A stretch of DNA of 64,000 nucleotides from Alicyclobacillus herbarius DSM 13609 (GTDB lineage Bacteria; Bacillota; Bacilli; Alicyclobacillales; Alicyclobacillaceae): positions 27,285-91,284 of the forward strand of contig NZ_AUMH01000017.1 in the NCBI RefSeq assembly GCF_000430585.1, in the 5' to 3' direction. A program made the position numbers and the translations under genes. Shown piece after piece: positions 23,152-31,674 of this stretch (its first letter is position 1; each line of letters starts with the position of its first letter). Under the pieces are notes generated by a model, which saw nothing but the letters and a program-made list of their open reading frames with translations, was not told the DNA's origin and searched no databases.

Positions 23152-23592
23152 ATGCGAACGACGTACATGGCGAAGCCGAACGCCGTGGAGCGCAAGTGGT
23201 ACGTGATTGACGCGACCGGCTGGCGCGTTGGCCGTTTGGCGACGGAAATTGCGAAGATCTTGCGCGGTAAGCATAAGCCAGAGTTTACGCCGCACGTGGA
23301 TACGGGCGATTTTGTGATTGTGACGAACGTGGAGAAGGTTGTTCTGACCGGCGACAAGTGGCAGCAGAAGATGTACCGCCGTCACTCCGGGTATCCCGGT
23401 GGTCTCAAGGAAACGCGTGCGATTGACATGCTGCGCACCCATCCAGAGCGTATCCTGGAGAGTGCAGTCCGCGGCATGCTGCCGCATAACTCGCTTGGCC
23501 GCAAGCAGTTCACGAAGCTGAAGCTATATGTTGGACCGGATCATCCGCATCAGGCTCAGCAGCCCATTCCCTGGGAGCCCACGGGTAAATAA
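23152..23592 (+). CDS. rplM: 50S ribosomal protein L13
   Basis: The 146 residues begin [20 protein letters not shown], matching the B. subtilis start, and contain [20 protein letters not shown] 23152 lies behind GGGAGGG. L13 binds 23S rRNA early in 50S assembly. It forms a pair with rpsI. Confidence 0.97.
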   Translation: MRTTYMAKPNAVERKWYVIDATGWRVGRLATEIAKILRGKHKPEFTPHVDTGDFVIVTNVEKVVLTGDKWQQKMYRRHSGYPGGLKETRAIDMLRTHPERILESAVRGMLPHNSLGRKQFTKLKLYVGPDHPHQAQQPIPWEPTGK

Positions 23593-23615
23593 CGACGGAG
23601 GAGGTACCCTGACCC

Positions 23616-24008
23616 ATGGCACAAGTCCAGTATCTTGGCACCGGTCGGCGCAAGCACTCCGTGGCACGCGTCCGGTTGGTGCCTGGCGATGGTAAGTTCA
23701 TCGTTAATCATCGTGATATGAACGAATACTTTCCGTTGGAGACGCTGCGCCTTATCGTCAAGCAGCCACTCCTGTTGACCGAAACTTTGGGGCGCTACGA
23801 CGTCTATGTGAACGTCTACGGCGGCGGCATCTCTGGCCAGGCTGGTGCGGTCCGGCATGGCATTGCCCGTGCGTTGCTACAGGTCAATCCAGAGTTGCGC
23901 CCGGTCCTCAAGAAGGCCGGTCTGTTGACCCGAGATGCACGCATGAAGGAACGGAAGAAGTACGGTCTGAAAGCGGCTCGCCGCGCGCCTCAGTTCTCGA
24001 AGCGCTAA
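23616..24008 (+). CDS. rpsI: 30S ribosomal protein S9
   Basis: The 130-residue product begins [20 protein letters not shown] and ends in APQFSKR, whose last arginine touches P-site tRNA. GGAGGAGG precedes the ATG. A terminator follows about 130 bases on. Confidence 0.98.
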   Translation: MAQVQYLGTGRRKHSVARVRLVPGDGKFIVNHRDMNEYFPLETLRLIVKQPLLLTETLGRYDVYVNVYGGGISGQAGAVRHGIARALLQVNPELRPVLKKAGLLTRDARMKERKKYGLKAARRAPQFSKR

Positions 24009-24140
24009 GGCGACAGCCTGCAAAGCCAAACGCTTGCGGCACGCGTTCGTGACTGCGGAATGTTCCCCGTTACGAATCGTGCGGCACGGTTGAAAATGCG
24101 TGTCTAGAGAGCTCTGACCCATTCCGGACAACTTGTTACA

Positions 24141-24165
24141 GGGCACCGATGAGGTGCCCTTTTTT
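24141..24165 (+). terminator. Intrinsic terminator after rpsI
   Basis: GGGCACC (24141-24147) pairs with GGTGCCC (24153-24159) around GATGA, followed by six T. It ends the ribosomal protein block and lies before cwlD, so cwlD needs its own promoter. Confidence 0.9.
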
Positions 24166-24246
24166 CATGAATTTCACGTGCTTGCATACACTGTATTGGA
24201 CGAGACTGACCTTGGGCGCAAGGCGCCGCTTGGGGGCGAGTCCAGC

Positions 24247-24996
24247 GTGAAGACATGGCATCTTTGCCGGTGGCAACAGCGGATTGTTCGTATCCTGTGC
24301 GGAATCGCTGTTACTTTGGCCCTGATAGGGATTTCTCCAGCCCACGCACAGCCTGATTTCCAAGAGCCGAATCTTGTCGGCCAAGTGATTGTGTTGGACG
24401 CAGGCCACGGCGGACCGGACGGGGGGGCCTGCTCTGCCGACGGGGTACTGGAAAAGACGATTACCCTGGCGATTGCCAAGCGCACCGCGGCCTGGTTGCA
24501 GCGGGCCGGGGCGACGGTCTACTTGACCCGAACCACCGATACCGATTTAGCTACCGATGCGGACCGGGCAGCACGACGGCGTCACCAGGGGGACTTGCGT
24601 GAGCGTGTACGTTTTATCCGTCGCCACGACCCCGACGTGTGCGTCATCATTCACTGTGACGCGGTTCCGTCGCCAAGGTGGTCTGGGGCGACCACGCTCT
24701 ACTACCGTGACAACCCAGACGGGAAGCGGTTGGCCAAGGTGATGCAGGACACGTTTCGCGAGACACTCCTGCCCACCGACCGCGAACCCAAGTCCAACGA
24801 CACCCTGTACATCCTACGCCGGGTGCACGGAGCCACGGCGCTCGCGGAAGTAGGCTTTTTGTCCAATCCGTACGAAGCGAAACACTTGGAAACGCCCGCG
24901 TATCAGGACCGTGTGGCATTGGCCTTGTACCTGTCCATCGTCCGCTACCTTGGTGGAGAGGGTTTCGAGGAGAATCCTCCGGAAGAGACGGAGTGA
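24247..24996 (+). CDS. cwlD: Germination-type N-acetylmuramoyl-L-alanine amidase
   Basis: The 249-residue Amidase_3 enzyme removes the peptide from muramic acid in the spore cortex, the step before muramic-delta-lactam formation. Zinc ligands are visible as H54 in LDAGHGG, E69 in LEKT and the histidine of IIHCDAV; the catalytic glutamate is in AEVGFLSN. A signal or anchor segment covers residues 13-34. I chose GTG 24247 because GGGGGCGAG lies at good distance; the open frame further upstream runs through the terminator. cwlD beside mrp is the B. subtilis arrangement. Confidence 0.9.
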   Translation: MKTWHLCRWQQRIVRILCGIAVTLALIGISPAHAQPDFQEPNLVGQVIVLDAGHGGPDGGACSADGVLEKTITLAIAKRTAAWLQRAGATVYLTRTTDTDLATDADRAARRRHQGDLRERVRFIRRHDPDVCVIIHCDAVPSPRWSGATTLYYRDNPDGKRLAKVMQDTFRETLLPTDREPKSNDTLYILRRVHGATALAEVGFLSNPYEAKHLETPAYQDRVALALYLSIVRYLGGEGFEENPPEETE

Positions 24997-25045
24997 CGCC
25001 GGGCTCGAGGTGGTCCGCACACGCACTCATAAGGAGGGATGATGG

Positions 25046-25510
25046 GTGACACGCCGACAGGTGAAACGCGGCTCGATAATGGCTGTCCTCGGCGGCGCCG
25101 CGCTCCTCATGGGATTGTCCATCTTTGTCCACCACCCATGGCAGCGGCTGCCGGCCGAAGCTACGGCGGACGAGCACCCACCGTCTGTCTGTCGGCTGGC
25201 CCCAACACACCTGGTATGGCGCGGCCGGCCCGTTTATCGGCTGTGGAACCCATCCCCTCATCCCCTCCACCACATCGCCCTCAACAGCCTGTCGGAAGAA
25301 CCCCTCGTTCTTCTCGCTATCACCTCCACTGCGAATCCACCGCGCTTTTGCGATCCGCTCGCCAACCCAACCTATACGCTGCCTGCGGGGGGCTCGCTGT
25401 GGTTTGTAGGCCCGAAGCCGCCGCCCCTGAAAATCATCGTCCACTGGCAGGATGCCGAGGGTCGCATCCACCATGAGTTCGACGCCTCCGAGACGAATGG
25501 TGTACACTAA
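25046..25510 (+). CDS. Membrane-anchored protein of unknown function
   Basis: The 154-residue product starts at GTG 25046 behind AAGGAGGG. Residues 10-28 form one hydrophobic segment (IMAVLGGAALLMGLSIFV), then a soluble part rich in proline, histidine and tryptophan that would lie outside. I recognise no domain. It sits between cwlD and mrp, where B. subtilis has no gene, and may be a spore-coat or germination accessory by context alone. A second frame at 25039 uses the same ribosome site, but the membrane segment argues for this one. Confidence 0.5.
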   Translation: MTRRQVKRGSIMAVLGGAALLMGLSIFVHHPWQRLPAEATADEHPPSVCRLAPTHLVWRGRPVYRLWNPSPHPLHHIALNSLSEEPLVLLAITSTANPPRFCDPLANPTYTLPAGGSLWFVGPKPPPLKIIVHWQDAEGRIHHEFDASETNGVH

Positions 25511-25550
25511 GAAGAGGGACGAAAGATTCCCTGATAAAGGGGGTACATCC

Positions 25551-26636
25551 ATGGTCGACGAACGTCAGATTCGCGAAGCGCTCCGGGATGTCGAAGACCC
25601 GGAAATTCATAAAAGCATTGTCGAGTTGGAGATGGTGCGCAATATCACCATCCAGGGAACACATGTCGCCGTGGAGATTGCCTTAACCATCGGCGGCTGT
25701 CCGCTCCGTACGACCATCGAACAGGCGGTGCGCGAGAAGCTGTTGGCTCTCGACGGGGTGGAAAGCGTCGATGTCCGGTTGAGTACGATGAGCGAGGAGG
25801 AGCGCGCGAAGTTTGCCGCCAAGCTGCGTGGACCGCAGCGGGAACAAAAGGTCCCGCCGCTGTTGCAGCCGGACGCCGGCGTGGAGTTCATCGCCGTAGC
25901 CTCGGGCAAGGGGGGCGTCGGTAAGTCCACCGTGACCGCCAATCTGGCCCGGGCTCTGGCTCATCAGGGTGTGAAGGTTGGGGTGATTGACGCCGATATT
26001 TACGGGTTTAGCATCCCCAGCATCTTTGGCATCAAGAAACAACGTCCGACCGTCATCGACGACCTCATCATCCCCATTGAAGTCGAAGGGGTCAAGGTCA
26101 TCTCGATGGACTTCTTTGTTCCAGAGAACAATCCGGTCGTCTGGCGCGGTCCGATGCTGGGCAAGATGCTGCGCAACTTCTTTGGAGAGGTCCACTGGGG
26201 AGATGTCGAACTGGTACTCCTAGATCTGCCACCAGGAACCGGGGACATCGCCTTAGACGTTCACCAACTGCTCCCCAAGAGCAAGGAGATTATTGTGACC
26301 ACACCGCAGACTGACGCCGCGGACGTCGCGGTTCGGGCAGGCTTAATGGGGATACGCACCCAGCACGAGATCCTCGGTGTGGTGGAGAACATGGCTTGGT
26401 ACGAATGCGCCGGATGCGGCGAACGCGCGTATCTGTTTGGCCGAGGCGGTGGTGACCGCGTCGCTGCGGAACTGCGCAGCCCGGTGTTGGCGCAGATTCC
26501 GATGGCAGCGCTGGCCGACGAGCAATCTTCCTTGTTCGCCCCCGACACGCCCCAGGGCCGAGCGTTCCAAGCGTGCGCCGACGAGGTTTTGCGCCGCATT
26601 CGGTTGCGCGGCAACAATCCGGCCGTGGCTCACTGA
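25551..26636 (+). CDS. salA: Mrp/ApbC-family iron-sulfur carrier ATPase (SalA)
   Basis: The 361-residue protein has an N-terminal MIP18 (DUF59) domain (about 1-90, with GGCPLR) and a C-terminal ParA-like ATPase with the deviant Walker A GKGGVGKST and DLPPGTGD. A CxxC pair (YECAGCGER) near the end is the iron-sulfur site of dimeric Mrp proteins. The family carries Fe-S clusters to apoproteins; in Bacillus the orthologue SalA also affects exoprotease expression. ATG 25551 follows AAAGGGGG. It lies downstream of cwlD as in Bacillus. Confidence 0.9.
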   Translation: MVDERQIREALRDVEDPEIHKSIVELEMVRNITIQGTHVAVEIALTIGGCPLRTTIEQAVREKLLALDGVESVDVRLSTMSEEERAKFAAKLRGPQREQKVPPLLQPDAGVEFIAVASGKGGVGKSTVTANLARALAHQGVKVGVIDADIYGFSIPSIFGIKKQRPTVIDDLIIPIEVEGVKVISMDFFVPENNPVVWRGPMLGKMLRNFFGEVHWGDVELVLLDLPPGTGDIALDVHQLLPKSKEIIVTTPQTDAADVAVRAGLMGIRTQHEILGVVENMAWYECAGCGERAYLFGRGGGDRVAAELRSPVLAQIPMAALADEQSSLFAPDTPQGRAFQACADEVLRRIRLRGNNPAVAH

Positions 26637-26684
26637 CCCCACACACTGGTGGGGCAGTCACACATCGGTCGATAGACATCCAAG

Positions 26685-26718
26685 CAAGAGGACCCCGCGT
26701 CCATGCGAGGTCCTCTTG
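26685..26718. terminator. Bidirectional terminator between mrp and gerD
   Basis: CAAGAGGACC (26685-26694) pairs with GGTCCTCTTG (26709-26718). It separates the convergent genes mrp and gerD. T-runs are weak on both sides. Confidence 0.7.
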
Positions 26719-26749
26719 ATCTATCGCGCGACGCGAACGGCGGTCTTTG

Positions 26750-27442
26750 TCAGCCGCCGCTGCCGCCAGCACCGCCACCTCCTCCACCGGACGATCCGCC
26801 CCCCTGACCGCCCTGGCCACCTTGCCCTTGTTGCCCGCCTTGTTGCTGTCCGGCCTGCTGAATCTGGTCGGCCACCGCCGATTTCAGGGCTTGCTCAAAC
26901 TGCATACGGAAGCTAGGGGTCTGCAGGGCGTCCGTCATGATTTTCATGATTTGTCCACGGAACTGTGGGGTTTGAAAGAGGCTCTGAAGGTGGTTCGTGA
27001 AGTCTGGAGACTTCAACAGCACCAACATGTCCTTCTGATACTCCGGGTCTTTCATCAGCTGTTTGTTGACAGACACGAGTTCTGGCTGCACCGCCTTGGC
27101 TAGGGCAGCCGCAAACTTCGGGTCCTTTGCCTGCTGGGCTAAAAAGGACTGGCTTTGTTTGGACTGTAACTGCTTCTCTAACGCCTGACGAATGTCCGAC
27201 TCGGAGACGGTCAACTGTTGCTTTGTTTGGGGATCCCGCAGGGCCTGGGCGATGGCTTCCCGCCCTTCCTTGGAATTGAGGATGTCGACCACCATCTGTT
27301 TGGTGGTGCCATAGTCCTGTCCACCACCACCTGCACCGCCGCCCGCACCCGATACCTCGGCTTGTGCGCCCCCTTCCGATCCGCATCCGACTCCAACGAG
27401 CGCGATCATGGCGAGTGCACTCACCAGCCTTTTCGCCTTCAT
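26750..27442 (-). CDS. gerD: Spore germination lipoprotein GerD
   Basis: The 230-residue lipoprotein has a signal peptide ending in the lipobox LVGVGC, then a glycine-rich linker and a helical core (DILNSKEGREAIAQALRDP onward). GerD clusters germinant receptors into the germinosome of the spore inner membrane. The C-terminus is unusually rich in glycine and glutamine (QQGGQQGQGG), longer than in B. subtilis. ATG 27442 was chosen from the lipoprotein signal; the upstream frame is leader. A sigma-G-like promoter lies about 50 bases before it. Confidence 0.9.
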   Translation of the reverse strand: MKAKRLVSALAMIALVGVGCGSEGGAQAEVSGAGGGAGGGGQDYGTTKQMVVDILNSKEGREAIAQALRDPQTKQQLTVSESDIRQALEKQLQSKQSQSFLAQQAKDPKFAAALAKAVQPELVSVNKQLMKDPEYQKDMLVLLKSPDFTNHLQSLFQTPQFRGQIMKIMTDALQTPSFRMQFEQALKSAVADQIQQAGQQQGGQQGQGGQGGQGGGSSGGGGGGAGGSGG

Positions 27443-27489
27443 TCGCCACACCCCCTGCCTTCCTCCGGCGTCGCACGGGTTCACGCGGC

Positions 27490-27520
27490 TAGTATGTCGA
27501 CGGTGAGGCCGGAGTATACG
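27490..27520 (-). promoter_or_regulatory. Sigma-G-like promoter of gerD
   Basis: Read on the minus strand, CGTATA (27520-27515) and CATACTA (27496-27490) are 18 bases apart. CATACTA is an exact forespore sigma-G -10, and gerD is sigma-G-dependent in B. subtilis. Confidence 0.65.
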
Positions 27521-27668
27521 TTCGATTCGACGTTCGACACACTCCTGTGCGTTCGGCAAGGTACTGTGGATTCGATAACATCCAATCAAGACATGTAGGA
27601 ATCGTTGGAGTATTGGAACCTATCTGGGCATTGGAGTATCATGGTATCAGACGGAGGGGGACGGGTGG

Positions 27669-28322
27669 ATGCGACTCAATCAGCTCGTGTTTCTCGTGGC
27701 CAGCACAGTCCTTGTCGGGGCGGTGGTCGGTTTCGCGACAGCGGCGGCCGGAATGGTTCACGTGGCGTGGTATCGCGGATTGACGGAGGGCGCGTTCCTG
27801 GCGACTACCAGCCTGATGGGTTTTTGGGCCTTCCTGACGCTGAACTTTGTGGCGCGCATAAGCTTGCCGCGGCGGGTCTGGCGCTGGGCGCAAGCGCTGT
27901 TTTTACTACTCGCCTTATTCGATATGCTGTGGTATCGATACCGGCTTGAGACTTTGGCACACCCTGGGGCGTCCGCGCCGTACAGTATCTACCTCGTACA
28001 GGGCTTGTGGCCGTTTTTGGTGGCATTGGTAGGCGCCGCCGCGAAACGTCGCCTGTCGGGAGCGGGGAGTTTTATTCCGACCGCGTTCTACCTGTACGTG
28101 TTTACGATTATCGATTGGCTCTTGGTGATTAAATCGCAGGCCAATGCGGCCATTGTCAATCAAACCGGTCTGGTGATGATGGCCTGTAACCTCTATATGA
28201 TTCTCATCTTTGGCAAGCTGTTGTCAGGCGGATCGCCGTCGCGGACGGAACCGACGCAATCCCAAACCGTACATCCGCGGACTTATCCATCGACCCACCT
28301 GACTCCGAGTGAGGAACGCTGA
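27669..28322 (+). CDS. kbaA: KinB-signalling pathway activation protein KbaA
   Basis: The 217-residue membrane protein has about six hydrophobic segments and a hydrophilic tail. It resembles KbaA in length, sequence feel (MRLNQLVFLVASTVLVGAVVG) and position between gerD and pdaB. KbaA is required for full activity of sporulation kinase KinB in Bacillus. ATG 27669 follows GGAGGGGGACGGG. It is divergent from gerD. No KinB gene is in the window. Confidence 0.8.
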   Translation: MRLNQLVFLVASTVLVGAVVGFATAAAGMVHVAWYRGLTEGAFLATTSLMGFWAFLTLNFVARISLPRRVWRWAQALFLLLALFDMLWYRYRLETLAHPGASAPYSIYLVQGLWPFLVALVGAAAKRRLSGAGSFIPTAFYLYVFTIIDWLLVIKSQANAAIVNQTGLVMMACNLYMILIFGKLLSGGSPSRTEPTQSQTVHPRTYPSTHLTPSEER

Positions 28323-28329
28323 CGGGGCA

Positions 28330-28360
28330 GGCCCCTGGCCATATGGCCGGGGCCCTTCTT
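28330..28360. terminator. Terminator between kbaA and pdaB
   Basis: GGCCCC followed by TGGCC, an ATAT loop and GGCCGGGGCC form a stem with one bulge (28330-28354), followed by CTTCTT. It lies between the convergent genes and may serve both. Confidence 0.6.
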
Positions 28361-28372
28361 AAACTCGCTTGT

Positions 28373-29104
28373 TTACTCCACTTTCGATTCGACCTTTGCC
28401 TGTGACAACAATTCCGAAACGGTCACGAACCGATAGCCTTTCGCGCGCAGCCCGGATATAATCTGTGGCAGCGCCTCAACAATTTGTTTCGATGAATCGC
28501 TCGCGTGCATCAGGATGATGTCGCCCGGAACGGCCCGATTCAGGACGCGCTCTGTGATGGCTTTCACCCCAGGATTTTTCCAATCCAAGGAGTCGGTGTT
28601 CCACTGGATAACCGTATAGCCCATGTTGTTCAAACAGCGAATCACCCGGGGATTGAAGTCCCCGTTCGGGGTTCGAATCAGGCGCGTCTTGACGCCGGTC
28701 ACTTGGTAGATGGCCTTTTCCGATAAGGCGACTTGCTGGCGGATCCAACTGTCCGGATAGTTGGAGAAGTCTTTATGCAGATGCCCGTGGTTGCCAATCT
28801 CGTAGCCCATATCGTGGATGCGCTTGGCAATCTTCGGGTGCCGCTGTGTCCAGGGTCCGCTGAGAAAGAAGGTCGCCTTGTCGACCTTTTCTCGTTTCAA
28901 GACATCGAGGACGGGTTCGGGCACCTTTTCGCCCCAGGAAATATCAAAGGTGAGCGCCACCACTTTTTCCGGTGTATCCACCTTATAGATGGCGCTGGGC
29001 TTTTCGGCTGCGTCGACGCGGATTTCTCCAGCGGCCGCGAACAAAACGGCCATGAACAAGGCGATAATACTGCTGATGGCGAGGAACCGTTTGGTATCCC
29101 GCAC
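28373..29104 (-). CDS. pdaB: Sporulation polysaccharide deacetylase PdaB
   Basis: The 243-residue protein has an N-terminal signal segment (about 8-30) and a NodB-type deacetylase domain. Motifs are TFDISWGEK in place of the usual TFDDG, the zinc HxxxH in HGHLHKD, RTPNGDFN and ILMHA. The altered first motif is a PdaB hallmark; one of the catalytic aspartates is replaced. PdaB is needed to keep spores dormant in Bacillus. It starts at GTG 29104. The nearby CATACACT (29153-29146, minus strand) matches a mother-cell sigma-E -10. Confidence 0.9.
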   Translation of the reverse strand: MRDTKRFLAISSIIALFMAVLFAAAGEIRVDAAEKPSAIYKVDTPEKVVALTFDISWGEKVPEPVLDVLKREKVDKATFFLSGPWTQRHPKIAKRIHDMGYEIGNHGHLHKDFSNYPDSWIRQQVALSEKAIYQVTGVKTRLIRTPNGDFNPRVIRCLNNMGYTVIQWNTDSLDWKNPGVKAITERVLNRAVPGDIILMHASDSSKQIVEALPQIISGLRAKGYRFVTVSELLSQAKVESKVE

Positions 29105-29145
29105 GCTGAATCAACCCCCTCGTGGACAGGTTCAAGTCTTTGCCC

Positions 29146-29153
29146 AGTGTATG
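29146..29153 (-). promoter_or_regulatory. Possible sigma-E -10 for pdaB
   Basis: CATACACT on the minus strand fits the sigma-E -10 CATACAnT. No clear -35 of that class is seen 14 bases upstream. The site lies in the 70-base gap shared with the divergent SpoIIM-family gene. Confidence 0.35.
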
Positions 29154-29174
29154 CGTTGAAAGCGAGGTACATAC

Positions 29175-29816
29175 ATGTCCAATTCCGGAGTTCCCCACAC
29201 GAACAAGTCGTTTCCATGGTTTATTGCCCTAGCCTTGCTGCTGTTGGTGGCCGGGTTTGTGAGCGGAGCGCTCTGGCCGCACCACTTTCAGGAGACGCTC
29301 GGCCCAGTTATCGAAAAATTGAAGCGAACCGCCGAGGGCATATCGTCCACCTCGGTTTTGGGCGCCATCTGGACCATCTTCTTCAACAACGCCATCGCGG
29401 CGCTGGAGCTGATCGTGCTGGGTCTGTTTTTAGGCGTTTTCCCGGCAGTGATGTTGTGGTTGAATGGAGTCCTGCTGGGGTACGTGACCGCCCTCGCTGT
29501 TCAACAGGCGCACGTACCTTTGTGGAAGGTTTTGGTGTATGGCGTTCTTCCACACGGGGTTTTCGAATTGACCGCCATCGTCTGGGCGACGGTGCTGGGG
29601 TTTCAACTCGGCTTTGCCGCGATACACAGCCTGACCCGGCGGATGAGAACGAGCACCACAGGTACCACCGTGGAAACTCGCGAACCCCGGTTATCGTTGC
29701 GCAGTGAGCTTCGCCGCGCTGCACGCCACCTACCCTGGATTCTGGCTTTACTCGTGGTGGCTGCCTGCGTTGAGGCCACCGTCACCCCTCACCTTATCGC
29801 CCTGGTTCGGGTATAG
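29175..29816 (+). CDS. SpoIIM-family (DUF95) membrane protein
   Basis: The 213-residue product has four or five hydrophobic segments and the family core FFNNAIAALELIVLGLFLG, then LPHGVFELTAIVWATVLG. SpoIIM with SpoIID and SpoIIP forms the septal peptidoglycan machinery for engulfment. This is a SpoIIM-domain protein; whether it is the engulfment SpoIIM itself or a paralogue cannot be told, since spoIIM normally lies near other genes. It is divergent from pdaB. Confidence 0.75.
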   Translation: MSNSGVPHTNKSFPWFIALALLLLVAGFVSGALWPHHFQETLGPVIEKLKRTAEGISSTSVLGAIWTIFFNNAIAALELIVLGLFLGVFPAVMLWLNGVLLGYVTALAVQQAHVPLWKVLVYGVLPHGVFELTAIVWATVLGFQLGFAAIHSLTRRMRTSTTGTTVETREPRLSLRSELRRAARHLPWILALLVVAACVEATVTPHLIALVRV

Positions 29817-30054
29817 TCTCCCGTCCACAGGCTTAGCTCCATGGCTTTGGGGCCGACCCAGGCCGTCGTGCAGGCGGCCCATATCGACGCTCTTTTTTCG
29901 TGATCCCAAGTGTCCGAACGGATGTGGATGGGCATACTATCGCTGGAACTGCCGGCGGGATACGACCGAACGATACACTTGCCGGCACGGCCGCCGTCAC
30001 GCCCCGTTTCAGGCCGAAATACAGTGCAAGTATGACACACCGGGAGGACAGCCG

Positions 30055-30729
30055 ATGCTGTACGTAGCCTTAGGAGATTCAATCACGTACGGATACTGCG
30101 CCAGTTCGGAACGGGCGCGCTATGTCAATCGGGTTCAGGCCGCGTTGTCCAAGCAGGAGCGAGTGAACATGTTTGTCCGCGCTAAACCCGGTTGGACCTC
30201 CCGGCAGCTGCTCAAGTCCTTGAAGGATGTGCCGGAGTGTATCTGGGGAGAGGCGCGGCTTATTACCATTTTGATTGGTGGCAACGACTTTCTTAAAGCC
30301 ATGCCGTGGTTAATTGACGGAAACCGCGGTCGGCTCCTGCGGGTTGGCGGGCAGGTACAGGAGAACCTGACGCAGATTGTCCACACTGTCAGGTCCCCAC
30401 AGACAACCGTCATCCTCGGGACGATGTATAACCCGTTCCCGAACTCATTGGTCGCCCAGGAATGTATCGATACGTTAAATCAGGTTATCTGCCACGTGGC
30501 GACGCGGGAACACCTCATCCTGGCCGACGTGCGCAACCGCTACTTCGGCAACGAGCACCTGTTTGTTGACTGTTACAAGCAGGGCCGGTTGCGTGATTTT
30601 CGCATCCGTAACAACCCGATTCATCCGAATGACAAGGGGCACGAAGCCATTTCGCGTGTATTCTTAGCGGCGTATCGGAAATCCCTGGTCCAGACCCGTC
30701 GAACGGCCCGCCGCAGTAAAACTCGCTGA
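30055..30729 (+). CDS. GDSL/SGNH-family hydrolase
   Basis: The 224-residue protein begins MLYVALGDSITYGY, block I of SGNH hydrolases with the catalytic serine in GDS. Block III GGNDF and the C-terminal NPIHPNDKGH, with the Asp and His of the triad, are also present. The family are esterases or lipases; the substrate is unknown. No signal peptide is seen, so it is probably cytoplasmic. ATG 30055 follows GGGAGGACA. The open frame to 29704 contains a cysteine-rich stretch that I regard as chance. Confidence 0.8.
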   Translation: MLYVALGDSITYGYCASSERARYVNRVQAALSKQERVNMFVRAKPGWTSRQLLKSLKDVPECIWGEARLITILIGGNDFLKAMPWLIDGNRGRLLRVGGQVQENLTQIVHTVRSPQTTVILGTMYNPFPNSLVAQECIDTLNQVICHVATREHLILADVRNRYFGNEHLFVDCYKQGRLRDFRIRNNPIHPNDKGHEAISRVFLAAYRKSLVQTRRTARRSKTR

Positions 30730-30852
30730 GGTCAGCAGAACACGCGGAGGGGAGATTCGCCAAATGTCACCAACGACTTGACGTAGACGGACGAGTACGA
30801 AACAATAGTAGGAAGGGAATGGCTCCATTTTTCCGGCGAGTTGGTGGCGAGA

Positions 30853-31674
30853 ATGGCGGCGTGGTTGGACATCTTACGACACTTTGGCATACTCGACGCG
30901 GTTGACGTCCTCATCGTCGCGTATGTGATTTACCGTCTACTCATCCTCATCCGCGGCACCCGAGCGGTGCAGCTGGTCAAGGGTGTTATCGTGATTCTGC
31001 TGGCCACCGCAGTCAGCAGCTTTCTCCACTTGCAGGCGTTGAATTGGCTTCTGAACAAAATCATCACCTTGGGATTCTTCGCAATTCCGGTCGTCTTTCA
31101 GCCAGAACTGCGTCGGGCGTTGGAGCAACTGGGCCGCGGCGGGTTCTTTTCGTTTTCCTTTACTTCGACCGACAATGAAGATGTGAAACGGGCTGCCTCA
31201 GAGATTGTCAAGGCCAGCCAGGTGCTCTCCAAGACGAAGACCGGCGCTCTGATTGTCATCGAGCGCAGCACGGGTCTCAGCGAGTACATTGAGACAGGGA
31301 CCCTTATCGAAGGAAAAATCAGCACCGAACTGTTGTTGAATACATTCATTCCGAATACGCCTCTGCACGACGGTGCGGTCGTGGTACGGGGGGATCGGAT
31401 GGTGGCGGCCGGCTGCTTTCTGCCGCTGACGGACAGCCGCGATTTGGACAGGCAGTTGGGAACCCGCCACCGTGCCGCGCTGGGCGTGACGGAACAGTCG
31501 GACGCGGTGGCCGTGGTCGTCTCGGAAGAGACCGGGCACATCTCGTTGGCGGTAGACGGCGTCTTGACCCAGGACCTCAGTGAGTCCGCCCTGCGAGATT
31601 TGCTCAACACCCTGCTGACGCTCAAGCGCCCTGCCACCCTCAACAAGTTTCTCAGCCGAAAGGCGGAGTCGTAG
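30853..31674 (+). CDS. cdaA: Diadenylate cyclase CdaA
   Basis: The 273-residue enzyme makes c-di-AMP from two ATP. Three N-terminal transmembrane helices (to about residue 85) precede the DAC domain with the catalytic DGA in PLHDGAVVV and the RHR in GTRHRAALG. I prefer ATG 30853; TTG 30841 would add four residues. Together with cdaR and glmM it forms the conserved cda-glm block in which CdaR and GlmM restrain cyclase activity in Bacillota. The stop and the cdaR start share a base. Confidence 0.95.
   Translation: MAAWLDILRHFGILDAVDVLIVAYVIYRLLILIRGTRAVQLVKGVIVILLATAVSSFLHLQALNWLLNKIITLGFFAIPVVFQPELRRALEQLGRGGFFSFSFTSTDNEDVKRAASEIVKASQVLSKTKTGALIVIERSTGLSEYIETGTLIEGKISTELLLNTFIPNTPLHDGAVVVRGDRMVAAGCFLPLTDSRDLDRQLGTRHRAALGVTEQSDAVAVVVSEETGHISLAVDGVLTQDLSESALRDLLNTLLTLKRPATLNKFLSRKAES

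Noticed and set aside
25039..25476. 145-codon frame overlapping the orphan membrane protein
   Set aside because: Arginine-, proline- and alanine-rich with no fold signals; the alternative frame has a membrane segment and the same ribosome site.
29704..30054. Cysteine-rich extension upstream of the GDSL hydrolase
   Set aside because: It overlaps the end of the SpoIIM-family gene in another frame and lacks a start signal; the GGGAGG-ATG at 30055 starts exactly at the GDS motif.
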